Source of the DNA: Nocardia elegans NBRC 108235
GTDB lineage: Bacteria; Actinomycetota; Actinomycetes; Mycobacteriales; Mycobacteriaceae
Assembly: GCF_001612845.1 (NCBI RefSeq)
Contig: NZ_BDBF01000011.1
Coordinates: forward strand, 1-64,000
Reading direction: 5' to 3'
Length of the DNA: 64,000 nucleotides
Shown here: piece after piece, positions 52,525 to 61,828 of the stretch
Numbering within the stretch: position 1 is the stretch's first letter
How the letters are laid out: every line of letters begins with the position of its first letter
Notes under the pieces: model-generated
The model's database searches: none
What the model was told of the DNA's origin: nothing
Seen by the model: only the letters and a program-made list of their open reading frames with translations
Translations under genes and position numbers: made by a program

Positions 52525-52597
52525 TGCCCTCGGCAGGATTCGAACCTGCGACACCCGCTTTAGGAGAGCGGTGCTCTATCCCCTGAGCTACGAGGGC
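52525..52597 (-). tRNA. tRNA-Arg (anticodon CCT)
   Basis: Read on the minus strand, a 73-base tRNA with paired acceptor stem ends GCCCTCG and CGAGGGC, a D arm AGCTCAGGGGATAGAGCA, an anticodon stem CCGCT/AGCGG with loop CTCCTAA (anticodon CCT) and a T arm containing GGTTCGAATCC. No CCA is encoded. An open frame in this stretch on the plus strand is a shadow of the tRNA. Confidence 0.95.
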
Positions 52598-52766
52598 GCG
52601 GACCGTGCGCGGAAATGTGGAAAACCCCGTTTCGCAACGGAATTCGCACCTGCCTCGCAGTGGTCCACGATGCCTGTGCCTCCCGGGGGTGACGATCAGG
52701 CGTGGTCAGTCTAGCGTGTGGCGGGCCGGTGGCCACCCCGCCATGGGCCGACCGGTCTCCGGCGCC

Positions 52767-53741
52767 TCAATGCGGCAAGGACAGGAAATCCTCGACCGGG
52801 CGGCGCGGGGTGGGCGGGACAAAGGTGTCGTGGGGTGCGGTGCCCAGGCGGATGAGTACCTGGGGGATCCGATCCGGGTCGGGGAGGAGCGTGCGGATCG
52901 CGCGGACGGCGGCCGGGATTTCGGTGATGTGGGTGAGGGGGCAGGTCGCCAGTCCGGCCGCTGTGGCCGACAGCAGGGCGGCGGACAGGGTTTCGCCGGT
53001 CGCCAGCCATTCGTGCGGAGTGTTCTCGGCGGTGCTGAGCACCACCAGGGTGGCGTGATCGGGTTCACCGGTGCGGTGCGGGTCTCCGGGCGCGACGGGA
53101 AAGTCGCGGCCGACGTCGACCAGTGCCGCCTCGCGGGCGGTGGGCAGAGCGTAGGACGGTATCCCTTCAGGAAGATCGAAATTTCCTGTCCACCAGCGTA
53201 ATTCGTTCTGGTAAGGGGTGTCGAACTGTTGCAGGGCGGCGGTCTGCTCGGAAGCGGCGGCGAGCCGGGGCCGCACCGAATCGTCGACGGCGTTCAGGTG
53301 CACACCGTCCACCTCGGACACCTCACGCAACTGTTGCACCAGCTCCGGCCGGTCCGGCGCGGACATCGGGAGCCGGTCGGTGCGGCGCGCGCGGATCGCG
53401 GCGGCGAGGGCGCGTTCGCGATCCGAAGGCGCGCGGGGCGGCTCGAATTCGGCGACGGCCAGCAGGTCGTGCAGCCCTTCCTCGGGCATATAGGACACCG
53501 CGATGGGATGCCCCTGCTCGGCGAAGGCGATCCGGGCGTGGTGCAGGTTGGCGCCGCAGCTGATCAGCTCCTGGCGCCCGCTCGGATCGGCCACCTTCAG
53601 TTGCCGGGTGGAATCACTGAACAGGTGCAGCCGGGTGCCGTCGAAATCCCAGCGCCAGGGCTGGGTGTTGTGCACGGACGGGGCGCGGGCGGCCAACTGC
53701 AGGGCCGCGACGATCGTCGAGCGGTCGGGAACGTGCTGCAT
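52767..53741 (-). CDS. Acg-like FMN-binding nitroreductase-family protein
   Basis: A 324-residue nitroreductase-fold protein, of the double-domain type of Mtb Acg (Rv2032). The N-terminal motif LAARAPSVHNTQPWRW is diagnostic, and ETLSAALLSATAAGLATCPLTHITE is the second half's matching helix (in part). Acg members bind FMN but lack the usual reductase activity (family knowledge). It is divergent from a universal stress gene, as in dormancy regulons, but no clear DosR box was seen between them. GGAGGCATC precedes the ATG. Confidence 0.83.
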   Translation of the reverse strand: MQHVPDRSTIVAALQLAARAPSVHNTQPWRWDFDGTRLHLFSDSTRQLKVADPSGRQELISCGANLHHARIAFAEQGHPIAVSYMPEEGLHDLLAVAEFEPPRAPSDRERALAAAIRARRTDRLPMSAPDRPELVQQLREVSEVDGVHLNAVDDSVRPRLAAASEQTAALQQFDTPYQNELRWWTGNFDLPEGIPSYALPTAREAALVDVGRDFPVAPGDPHRTGEPDHATLVVLSTAENTPHEWLATGETLSAALLSATAAGLATCPLTHITEIPAAVRAIRTLLPDPDRIPQVLIRLGTAPHDTFVPPTPRRPVEDFLSLPH

Positions 53742-53877
53742 GATGCCTCCCAGAGCGATATTTCGTCGGGTGCATTCGTCGGAGTATCGCCAGTATCGCA
53801 GTTGTCGCCATCCCGGCCGGTAGGGTGGGGGTGTCTTCGCCCTGGAACGTTCGTGAACCGCTGGGAAGGTGGGACGC

Positions 53878-54732
53878 ATGGCCTCGAAGGCGCCCGTGGT
53901 GGTGGGAGTCGACAGTTCCGACGATGCGCTGCGGGCCGCGCGCTGGGCCGCCAATGATGCGGCGCTGCACCGGGTTCCGCTGGAAGTGGTTTCGGCGGTG
54001 CCGCCGGTTCCGGAGGACCGCACCGGCGACGAGGGCGTGTGCGCCTACCACGAGCGCACCCGCGAGCAGGCCCAGCGCGCCGTTGCGGCGGCCGCTCGGG
54101 CCGCGGCCGATATCGCCCCGAAGATCGATATCGACACCGCCGTCATCGATGCGCCGATCATTCCCGCGCTGCTGTCCCAAGCCGACGAGGCCCGTCTGGT
54201 GGTGGTCGGCGCGCGCGGGCTCGGGGCCTATCAGCGCAGCCTGCTCGGTTCGGTCAGCACCGCACTGGTGCGGCACGCTCGCGGCCCGGTCGCCGTGGTG
54301 CCGGCGGATCCGCTGCTCGGGTCCGAGCGGCCGGTGCTCGTCGGTTACGACGATTCCCCGTGCAGCGCACAGGCTCTCGCGATCGCCGTCGACGAGGCGC
54401 GGCGGCGGCAGACCGATCTGGTGGTCGTGCACACCTGGCAGCGGTTCGGCGACTACCCGTCCCCGGCGGCCCTCGAAGAGGAGGGGAATCAGCTCCTCGA
54501 CGCCGCCCTGGTCGCGCACGAGGATCCGGACGAACCGATTGCGGTGCGCCGGGTCGTCGTCGAGGATCGGCCGGTGCGGCGCCTCCTCCACGAATCCGCC
54601 GCGGCACAGCTCATCGTGGTCGGCAGTCACGGTAAGGGTGGATTTCCCGGAATGACGTTGGGCTCCACCAGCCAGGCGCTGATGCACAGCGTCGAATGCC
54701 CGATCATCATCGCCCGGCCCCGGAGCGAATGA
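53878..54732 (+). CDS. tandem universal stress protein
   Basis: A 284-residue protein with two USP domains. The first begins VVVGVDSSDDALRAARWAA and ends with the ATP-binding pattern GARGLGAYQRSLLGSVS. The second ends with GSHGKGGFPGMTLGSTS. Both contain G-2x-G-9x-G(S/T), so both may bind ATP. The ATG at 53878 has GGGAAGG 8 bases upstream; the in-frame GTG at 53869 overlaps that site. It faces the Acg-like gene and is followed directly by the convergent luciferase-like gene. Confidence 0.9.
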   Translation: MASKAPVVVGVDSSDDALRAARWAANDAALHRVPLEVVSAVPPVPEDRTGDEGVCAYHERTREQAQRAVAAAARAAADIAPKIDIDTAVIDAPIIPALLSQADEARLVVVGARGLGAYQRSLLGSVSTALVRHARGPVAVVPADPLLGSERPVLVGYDDSPCSAQALAIAVDEARRRQTDLVVVHTWQRFGDYPSPAALEEEGNQLLDAALVAHEDPDEPIAVRRVVVEDRPVRRLLHESAAAQLIVVGSHGKGGFPGMTLGSTSQALMHSVECPIIIARPRSE

Positions 54733-55668
54733 TCAGGCGGTGAGCTCGGCCAGCAACTTCCAGGTGCGCAGCTGATCGTCCTCGCCGGCGAGATCGGTCT
54801 GGTGGATCAGCAATTCGGTGGCACCGGCATCGACATACGTCTGGAGGCCGCGGGTGACATGGTCCTCGTCGCCGATCAGCGCCACATCGACCGCGTGGGC
54901 GACGCCCTCGCGGTCGAGAACCGCGCGGTAGGAATCGAATTGTTCGTAGAACGCCAGCGCGTGCGCCGCGGTCTCGCGCACCTGCTCGGCGCGATCGGTG
55001 ACGATCGCGACCACACCGGCGACCACCTGTAGCGGCCGCACCGGATTCGCCGGGCGGGCCTGCTGCAAGGTCGGCACGATATGCGATTCCAGCGTGCGCG
55101 GCCCGGCGAGGTACGGCAATACGCCGTCGGCCGATTCGCCCGTGGCCCGCAATGCTTGCGGCCCCATGGCTGCCACGAGCAGGGGGATATCGCTGCCGCC
55201 GTGCACTGTCGTCGGTATCGGCGGGCGGGCGTACACCCGCTCGCCCTGTACATCGACGGTGCCGTCCTCGATGGCCTGGCGCAGCGCGATCAGATATTCG
55301 CGCAGCCGCCGCACCGGCTTGTCCTCGCGGATGCCGAACGCCGCCGATTCCAGTGGCGGAGCGCCCAATCCGATGCCCAGGCGGAAGCGGCCGCCCGACG
55401 CGGCCTGTGCGGTCTGGGCCTGCGACGCGACGACCAGCGGATGGCGCGGATTGATCGGCACCACGGAGGTGCCCACCCCGATCTCCGGTACGGCGAGCCC
55501 GACCACCGCCGCGAGGGTCAGCGCATCGAGATCGAATTTCTGTCCGAACCACACCGAACGCACACCCGTGCGCTGCGCCTGCGTGGCGAGCCGGAGGACC
55601 TCGTCGACGTCGTTGGCCGCATCGGGCCGCGGCCAGACCGAAACCCCGATCGGAACTGAAAGACTCAT
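54733..55668 (-). CDS. luciferase-like (F420-type) oxidoreductase
   Basis: A 311-residue TIM-barrel oxidoreductase of the LLM class. Typical are GIGLGAPPLESAAFGI, IPLLVAAMGPQALRATGESADGVLPYL (in part: AAMGPQALRATGESADG) and the ending EDDQLRTWKLLAELTA. In this genus such proteins usually use F420. Start: the ATG at 55668 gives the compact N-terminus MSLSVPIGVSVWP; an upstream in-frame start would add 12 residues. The stop abuts the USP stop. The substrate is unknown. Confidence 0.82.
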   Translation of the reverse strand: MSLSVPIGVSVWPRPDAANDVDEVLRLATQAQRTGVRSVWFGQKFDLDALTLAAVVGLAVPEIGVGTSVVPINPRHPLVVASQAQTAQAASGGRFRLGIGLGAPPLESAAFGIREDKPVRRLREYLIALRQAIEDGTVDVQGERVYARPPIPTTVHGGSDIPLLVAAMGPQALRATGESADGVLPYLAGPRTLESHIVPTLQQARPANPVRPLQVVAGVVAIVTDRAEQVRETAAHALAFYEQFDSYRAVLDREGVAHAVDVALIGDEDHVTRGLQTYVDAGATELLIHQTDLAGEDDQLRTWKLLAELTA

Positions 55669-55808
55669 CGGATCGAGGCTAGTGCGCACATCGGGCGATC
55701 CCACCCTTGTGCTCGGACGGATCGAAACCGTTGCGGTGCTGCCCTTTGCGCGTCTCGGGCGCTCGGCCTATCCGATTTTTGCAATTTTTGCCGGGTTACC
55801 ATCGCACG

Positions 55809-58046
55809 ATGGGGCGTCGAGTATCGGGTGTGCTGGCCTTCGCTGTTCTGGTCCTGATCGCGATCGCGACGGCCTGGGAGCAACAACCGCACGGATATCG
55901 CGACGCCGCGGCCCCTGCCACGGAATTCGGTGCCGCGCGTGCGCTGGCGACGATCCGGGAGATCGCCTCGCGGCCACACCCCGTCGGCACCGCCGAACAC
56001 GACCGGGTGCGCGAGCATCTGGTAGGCAAGCTGCGAGAACTCGGGCTGGACACCGATGTTCGCTACGGCGTGGGTAAGTATCCGGTGGATCCGCATCGTG
56101 CGGTAGCGGTGCTCGGGGAGACCGGAAATATCGTCGCCCGCTGGCCGGGACGCGCCGCTACGGGAACTATTTACCTTGTCGCGCATTATGATTCGGTGCC
56201 GTCCGGTCCCGGTGCGAACGACGATGGGGTCGGTGTCGCCACCGTGCTGGAAGCGGTGCGTGCGCTGCGGGCGAGCGGACTGCAGCCGCGCAACGATCTC
56301 GTTGTGCTTCTCACCGACGCCGAAGAGGTGGGTCTGCTCGGCGCCGAGGCCTTCGCGACCTCCGGCGGCGCCGACCCGCGCGGCGGAGTGGTGATCAATC
56401 ACGAGGCGCGCGGCGCCGGTGGTCCGCCGATGCTGTGGCGGATCAGTCACCCCGATGCGGGGCTGATCAGTGTGGTCACCGGAGTACCGCATCCGAACAC
56501 CGATTCGCTGTCCACGACCCTGGGCGGGGATCAGACCGGGAGCAATACCGATTTCGCGGCGCTGGACTCCCACGGCTTCCGGGTGCTCGACTGGGCCTTC
56601 GCCGGCCGGAACGCCTACTACCACAATCCGTTCGACGACCCGGACCACGTCGACCTCGCCACCGTGCAGCAATTCGGCGACAACACCACCGCCGCGGCGC
56701 GCGAATTCGCGGCGCGGGATCTGCGGGCCGCGGCCGATCAGCCGAATCGCGCGTACTTTCCGCTGCCGTTCGGTGAGCTGGTGGTGCTGCCGCTGTGGAT
56801 GGTGGTCGTGGCGGCGGTGGCTTCGGTGCTGCTCGCGGCCTGGGTGGTGTGGCGGATCCGCCGGACCGGTGAGGCGACGATCGGCCGGACTCTGGGCGCG
56901 GCGGCAACCGCTCTGGTGGCGGTTCCGATCGGAATGGGCGTCGTCTACGGGTTGTGGAAAGCGATCACCGCGATCCGCCCGGAGTATCGCGCCCTGTTCG
57001 TCGATCCGTACCGGCCGCAGTTCTACGGCGCGGCCGTGGTGATGGCGTGTGTGGCGGTACTCGCCGCCTGGTATGCGCTGTCGCGTCGGCTGTTCGGGCC
57101 CTCCGCGACCGCCGTGGGCGTGCTGTGCGCGGTGACGGCGATCGGTGCGGTGGTCACGGCTGCGGCGCCGGCCGCGGGTGTGATGGTGGTGGTTCCGGGC
57201 CTCGCCGCCGTCGTCGGCGTCGCGCTGACCTTCGCGGTGCCCGACCGCCTGCGGTTGCCGGTGCTCACCCTGTTCCTCGTCCCGGCGGCGGTCTTCGCCG
57301 GCGGCACCGCGTACGCGGCGCTGCAGACCGGACTCGCCGCCGCCGCGTATCTCACCGCGCCCGTGGTGCTCATACTCGGCGGCTTGTTCACACTCACCCT
57401 GACCCACGCGTGGCCGAGCCGTCGGGGCATCCTTATCCCCGCGGCGGCGGTGGTCCTCACGGTGGCGCTCGCGGCGGCCGGGACGGTCGTCGACCGGTTC
57501 GACGCGCGGCATCCGCTGATGTCGCAACTGTCCTATGCGCTCGATGCGAACAGCCGCGAGGCGCAGTGGATTTCCGCCGAAGCCCCGGATCGATGGACGC
57601 GCGGTTTCGTCGAATCCGGCTCGCCGCCCGGGGCATTCGCGCAGTTGTGGACCGACGCGGCATCCGCCGGCGCCGCCCCGGCGCACGATCTCCCCGGTCC
57701 TGTCGCCGAAGTCCTCTCCGACCGCACCGAGGCGGATCTGCGCACCGTGCGGCTGCGGCTGCGATCTACCCGTGGGGCCACCTCCGTCGCGCTGCGGTAT
57801 ACCGGGCCGGTCCGCGCACTCACGGTCGCGGGACGCGACATCACGCCGGTGCCCGCCCAGGGGGTCCGGTTCTACGCGCCGCCCGCCGAAGGGGTCGACA
57901 TCCAAGTCACGGCGCCGGCCGGACCGCTCACTCTCCGGGCGGTCGATTACAGCCGACTGCCCGATGCTCATCTCGCCGACGCACCGGCTGACATCTACTA
58001 CCGCCAGGACAGTACGGTCGCGGTGTTCACCACCCTCCGGTTGTGA
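55809..58046 (+). CDS. M28-family metallopeptidase with membrane domain
   Basis: A 745-residue membrane peptidase. After an N-terminal helix (about 7-25), the M28 domain carries the two-zinc site: HYDSVPSGPGANDDG (about 125), TDAEEVG and NHEARG, with a last His in AYYHNPFDD. Then come six to eight hydrophobic helices (about 315-560) and a C-terminal, possibly extracytoplasmic, beta-rich domain. The plan is like the ERMP1/FXNA-type aminopeptidases. Substrate unknown. The stop is close to the convergent BVMO gene. Confidence 0.85.
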   Translation: MGRRVSGVLAFAVLVLIAIATAWEQQPHGYRDAAAPATEFGAARALATIREIASRPHPVGTAEHDRVREHLVGKLRELGLDTDVRYGVGKYPVDPHRAVAVLGETGNIVARWPGRAATGTIYLVAHYDSVPSGPGANDDGVGVATVLEAVRALRASGLQPRNDLVVLLTDAEEVGLLGAEAFATSGGADPRGGVVINHEARGAGGPPMLWRISHPDAGLISVVTGVPHPNTDSLSTTLGGDQTGSNTDFAALDSHGFRVLDWAFAGRNAYYHNPFDDPDHVDLATVQQFGDNTTAAAREFAARDLRAAADQPNRAYFPLPFGELVVLPLWMVVVAAVASVLLAAWVVWRIRRTGEATIGRTLGAAATALVAVPIGMGVVYGLWKAITAIRPEYRALFVDPYRPQFYGAAVVMACVAVLAAWYALSRRLFGPSATAVGVLCAVTAIGAVVTAAAPAAGVMVVVPGLAAVVGVALTFAVPDRLRLPVLTLFLVPAAVFAGGTAYAALQTGLAAAAYLTAPVVLILGGLFTLTLTHAWPSRRGILIPAAAVVLTVALAAAGTVVDRFDARHPLMSQLSYALDANSREAQWISAEAPDRWTRGFVESGSPPGAFAQLWTDAASAGAAPAHDLPGPVAEVLSDRTEADLRTVRLRLRSTRGATSVALRYTGPVRALTVAGRDITPVPAQGVRFYAPPAEGVDIQVTAPAGPLTLRAVDYSRLPDAHLADAPADIYYRQDSTVAVFTTLRL

Positions 58047-58062
58047 ACACCGCGCCGGTGAA

Positions 58063-59529
58063 TCAGGCTCCGGCGACGCCTTCGGCATAGTCGGCCGGGT
58101 CGAAACGCCGTGTCTTCCATCGGAAGAGCAGCGTGGCGCCGGGCCAGTTGTTGGTGATGCGGCCCGAGGCGTTGCGATACCAGCTGGAGCAGAAGTTCCA
58201 CGGCGTATCGGCCAGGCGCTTGCGCAGCCAGTCGTCCCAGGCCTGTTCGGCAGCGGGCTGTGCGGCGAGGAAATGTCCGGGTTTGGCGGACAGATACTCC
58301 ACCACCTGCCGGATGTAGCGGGCCTGTGATTCCAGCATGTAGATGATGGAGCCGGACCCCACATTGGTGTTGGGCCCGTACATCATGAACAGATTCGGGA
58401 AGCCCGGCACCGACATGCCCAGGAATGCCCGCGCACCCTCCGGCGCCCATTCGTCGGACAGTTTGCGACCGCCGAGGCCGTAGATGTTCATCGGCGCGAG
58501 GAATTCGGTGCCCTTGAATCCGGTGCCGTAGATGATCACGTCCACCGGATGCTCGACGCCGTCGGCGGTGCGGATTCCATTCGCCGTGACCGCCTCGATC
58601 GCGGTGGTCTCCACGCTGACATTGGGCTGGGCGAGTGCGGGAAAATACTCGTTGGAGAACAGGCCGCGCTTACAGCCGGCGGCGTAGTCCGGAGTGAGCT
58701 TGGCGCGCAATTGTTCATCGGGCACGGCGTTGGCGCGATGCCGGTCGGCGATCGCGACCACCGGGTGTTTGATCCACGGCACGTCGGTCAACGCCAGCGC
58801 CATCACCTCGAAGAAGGTCCAGATGGCGAAGCGTTCGGCCCACCGGCTGGGCGGAAAGTACTTGAACAGCGCGTGATGCAGGCCGGTGTATTCGGTGTCG
58901 AATTTCGGCAGCACCCAGGCGGCGGAGCGCTGGAACAGGGTGAGATGCCCAACCGTCGGCTGAATGGCCGGAATGTATTGGATCGCACTGGCTCCGGTGC
59001 CGATGCACGCCACCCGCTTGCCCGTGAGATCGACGCTGTGGTCCCATTCGGCGGAGTGGAAGGCGGGACCGGTGAAGGTGTCGATGCCGGGGATATTCGG
59101 CATCGCCGGCCGCGAGAGCTGGCCCACCGCGGGAATCAGCACGTCGGCGGTGAGGGTCTCACCGTCCGCGGTGCGCACCTGCCAGACGCCGCGGGCCGGA
59201 TCGAATTCCGCGTCGGTGACCTCGATGCCGAAGCGGATCTTGCGCGGCAGATCGTGCTTCTCGGCGACCGCGCGCATATACGCGTGGATGTCGCGCTGCT
59301 GCGAAAACCGTCGGGGCCAATCGGATTTGGGTTCGAACGACCACGAGTACAGCGGCGAGGGCACATCGCAGGCCGCGCCCGGGTAGGTGTTCTCGCGCCA
59401 GACGCCGCCCAGATCGGCGGCCTTTTCGACGATGGTGAAGTTGTCGATACCGGCGCGCTGTAATTCCAGCGCCATGCCGAGGCCGGCGAATCCGGCGCCG
59501 ATGATCACGATGGACGGCGTGGCAGTCAT
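58063..59529 (-). CDS. Baeyer-Villiger-type flavin monooxygenase (2)
   Basis: A 488-residue flavin monooxygenase, a paralogue of the gene at 27187-28665. FAD motif IIGAGFAGLGMALELQRAG; GGVWRENTYPG; NADP motif VACIGTGASAIQYIPAI. The BVMO fingerprint is FTGPAFHSAEWDHS, again with Ser and Asp/Asn in place of HTxxWP. The whole chain is conserved between the two, including NLFMMYGPNTNVGSGSIIYM-type endings. The ATG start is clear. It is divergent from the acyl-CoA ligase gene across a 460-base gap. Confidence 0.87.
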   Translation of the reverse strand: MTATPSIVIIGAGFAGLGMALELQRAGIDNFTIVEKAADLGGVWRENTYPGAACDVPSPLYSWSFEPKSDWPRRFSQQRDIHAYMRAVAEKHDLPRKIRFGIEVTDAEFDPARGVWQVRTADGETLTADVLIPAVGQLSRPAMPNIPGIDTFTGPAFHSAEWDHSVDLTGKRVACIGTGASAIQYIPAIQPTVGHLTLFQRSAAWVLPKFDTEYTGLHHALFKYFPPSRWAERFAIWTFFEVMALALTDVPWIKHPVVAIADRHRANAVPDEQLRAKLTPDYAAGCKRGLFSNEYFPALAQPNVSVETTAIEAVTANGIRTADGVEHPVDVIIYGTGFKGTEFLAPMNIYGLGGRKLSDEWAPEGARAFLGMSVPGFPNLFMMYGPNTNVGSGSIIYMLESQARYIRQVVEYLSAKPGHFLAAQPAAEQAWDDWLRKRLADTPWNFCSSWYRNASGRITNNWPGATLLFRWKTRRFDPADYAEGVAGA

Positions 59530-59771
59530 AGTCGAAGAGTAGAGCGCCGGGCGGTCGGTTCCGAGAGATCAGCGGCCAATGAATCAACATTTCCGGCCAC
59601 GCCGCGGCTGCGGCGTCGGACCGGACATGTGACTCCGCTGGACAGTTCCGGTTCGCCGAACCTACTATCTATACCAGTTCCTCTTCAAAAAGCCTGTCCC
59701 GGTGGGTATTTGGCGTTTCGACGGCGCTGCAGGGGGTGTCGTCGCGCGTCCGGCGGCCATTCGGGACGGAT

Positions 59772-59803
59772 CTGCCGTATCCGGGTGCGCCCGGATACGG
59801 CAG
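59772..59803. other. perfect 14-bp hairpin (first of two)
   Basis: CTGCCGTATCCGGG and CCCGGATACGGCAG are perfect arms around a TGCG loop. There is no T-run next to it. Confidence 0.7.
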
Positions 59804-59807
59804 GGAC

Positions 59808-59845
59808 GGCTGCCCGTGGCGATCAGGGGTTCGCCACGGGCAGCC
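59808..59845. other. perfect 15-bp hairpin (second of two)
   Basis: GGCTGCCCGTGGCGA and TCGCCACGGGCAGCC are perfect arms around an 8-base loop. It begins 4 bases after the first hairpin ends. Confidence 0.7.
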
Positions 59846-59989
59846 GATTCATCCCCATGCCCGCGCTGTTCGCGCCGCGTGTCGCGGGAAAAGTGGACCA
59901 TCTGGTCGGCCCGAAAATCGCTACGTCCGGTTTCGGCTATCCTCGCGGCAGGTGTGACGTCGTTCACCGGTGAAGGAGTGCGGTTACTG

Positions 59990-61624
59990 ATGTTGAGCAC
60001 GATGCAGGACGAGCAACTGTCGCTGGCCACGCTGCTGCGATATGCGTCCACGTTCCACGGCGATGCCACGGTGTCGACCTGGACGGGCGACGGGGTGCGG
60101 ACCATGACCTATCGGGAATTGGGTGCGGAATCGGCGCGGCTGGCCAACGCGCTGCGCGGGCTGGGGATCGACGTGGGCGACCGCGTCGCCACGTTCATGT
60201 GGAACAACAACGAACATATGGTCGCCTACGCCGCCGTGCCCGCGATGGGCGCCGTGCTGCACGCGCTGAACCTGCGGCTGTTCCCCGAGCAGGTCACCTA
60301 CGTGGCCAATCACGCCGAGGATCAGGTCGTGATCGTCGACGGCTCGCTGCTGCCGATGTTCGCCAACTATCTGCCGACGCTGAAGACCGTCCGCCACGTC
60401 ATCGTGGCCAACGGTAATGCCGCGGATCTGACCGCGCCCGAGGGCGTGCAGGTGCACTCCTACGCGGAACTGCTTGCGGGACAACCCGATACCTACGATT
60501 TCCCGGTCGTCGACGAACGCTCCGCGGCCGGCATGTGCTACACCTCCGGCACCACCGGCGACCCCAAGGGCGTGGTGTACTCGCACCGGTCCAATGTCCT
60601 GCACGCCATGCAGGTGCTGACCAACGCGAGTATGGGATTCACCTCCTCCGACACCGTGCTGGCCATCGTGCCGCTGTTCCACGCCAACGCCTGGGGTCTG
60701 CCGTACGCCGCGATGCTGTCGGGGGCGAGCGTGCTGATGCCCGATCGCTTCCTGCAGCCGGCGCCGCTGCTGGAGATGATGGCCGCGGTGCAGCCGACCT
60801 TCGCCGCCGCGGTGCCGACCATCTGGGGTGGCGTGCTGGCGCAGTTGGACGCAAAGCCGCAGGACATCAGGCATCTGCGCGAGGTGGTCGTCGGCGGGTC
60901 CGCGCTGCCGCCGTCGATGATGCGGGCCTTCCAGGAAAAGCACGGGGTGCGACTGCTGCACGCCTGGGGAATGACCGAGACCTCGCCGCTGGGCAGCGTC
61001 GCGCACCCGCCGAAGGGTGTGACGGGCGAGGACGAATGGGAGTACCGCTACACGCAAGGCCGGTTCCCGGCCCTGGTCCAGGCGCGCCTGGTCGGCGACG
61101 ACGGCTCGGTGCTGCCCAACGACGGCGAGGCCGTGGGCGAACTCGAGGTCCGCGGCCCGTGGATCGCCGGGGCCTATTACTCCCCGGAGGGTGCGTCCGT
61201 CGACCCCGACAAATTCGACGACGGCTGGCTGCGCACCGGCGACGTCGGCAAGATCACGCCCAACGGCTATCTCACGCTGGTGGACCGGTCCAAGGATGTG
61301 ATCAAGTCCGGCGGCGAATGGATCTCCTCGGTGGATCTGGAGAACGCGATCATGGGTCATCCGGCCGTCGCGGAGGCCTCGGTGATCGGGGTGCCGGACG
61401 AGAAGTGGGACGAGCGGCCGCTGGTCGCCATCGTCCTCAAGGAGGGCGCGAGCGCCGAACCGGCCGAGCTGCGTGATTTCCTGGCGGACAAATTCGCCAA
61501 GTGGCAGCTGCCCGAGCACTGGACCTTCATCGACGAGGTGCCCAAGACGAGCGTCGGAAAATTCGACAAGAAGCGGTTGCGGGCGCGCTACGCCGACGGC
61601 GAATTGAGCGTCACGACGCTGTGA
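59990..61624 (+). CDS. medium/long-chain acyl-CoA ligase, FadD/AlkK-like
   Basis: A 544-residue adenylate-forming acyl-CoA synthetase. The P-loop is CYTSGTTGDPKGVVYSHRSN, the A5 motif is AWGMTETSPLGSVA, the core is GWLRTGDVG and the catalytic Lys is in KTSVGKFDKKRL. The WDERPLVAIVLKEGA stretch and length are as in AlkK-like enzymes. It likely feeds acyl-CoA to beta-oxidation or lipid synthesis. The ATG at 59990 has GGAG 11 bases upstream. The long upstream extension of the frame contains the hairpins and is not coding. Confidence 0.88.
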   Translation: MLSTMQDEQLSLATLLRYASTFHGDATVSTWTGDGVRTMTYRELGAESARLANALRGLGIDVGDRVATFMWNNNEHMVAYAAVPAMGAVLHALNLRLFPEQVTYVANHAEDQVVIVDGSLLPMFANYLPTLKTVRHVIVANGNAADLTAPEGVQVHSYAELLAGQPDTYDFPVVDERSAAGMCYTSGTTGDPKGVVYSHRSNVLHAMQVLTNASMGFTSSDTVLAIVPLFHANAWGLPYAAMLSGASVLMPDRFLQPAPLLEMMAAVQPTFAAAVPTIWGGVLAQLDAKPQDIRHLREVVVGGSALPPSMMRAFQEKHGVRLLHAWGMTETSPLGSVAHPPKGVTGEDEWEYRYTQGRFPALVQARLVGDDGSVLPNDGEAVGELEVRGPWIAGAYYSPEGASVDPDKFDDGWLRTGDVGKITPNGYLTLVDRSKDVIKSGGEWISSVDLENAIMGHPAVAEASVIGVPDEKWDERPLVAIVLKEGASAEPAELRDFLADKFAKWQLPEHWTFIDEVPKTSVGKFDKKRLRARYADGELSVTTL

Positions 61625-61828
61625 CATAGAGCGTCCCGACGCTGTGAACGTTCCCGCAGCCGCGGCCGGAACATCCGGCCGCGGCTGCGGCGTGAGCGGG
61701 GGCCGCTGGTGCCCGCCTGTGCCGGTCGGCGGGGGATCACCGAACCTGTTGGCGCTATGTCAACAAGGTGTCGTAGGCTGAGCACCGACGTCCGGTGGGC
61801 GTCCGATCACGTGCAGAAAGGGTTGGCG

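Larger units (their letters stand above)
59530..59989. other. long divergent intergenic region between BVMO 2 and the acyl-CoA ligase
   Basis: About 460 bases without a gene. It has two perfect hairpins in tandem (59772-59803 and 59808-59845), and a TATCCT hexamer at 59938-59943 as a -10 candidate for the acyl-CoA ligase gene. The AT content is slightly higher at both ends. Confidence 0.5.

Noticed and set aside
59702..59989. 96-residue N-terminal extension of the acyl-CoA ligase
   Set aside because: The in-frame stretch is formed by the two hairpins and has no similarity to the family; the ATG at 59990 gives the normal N-terminus.
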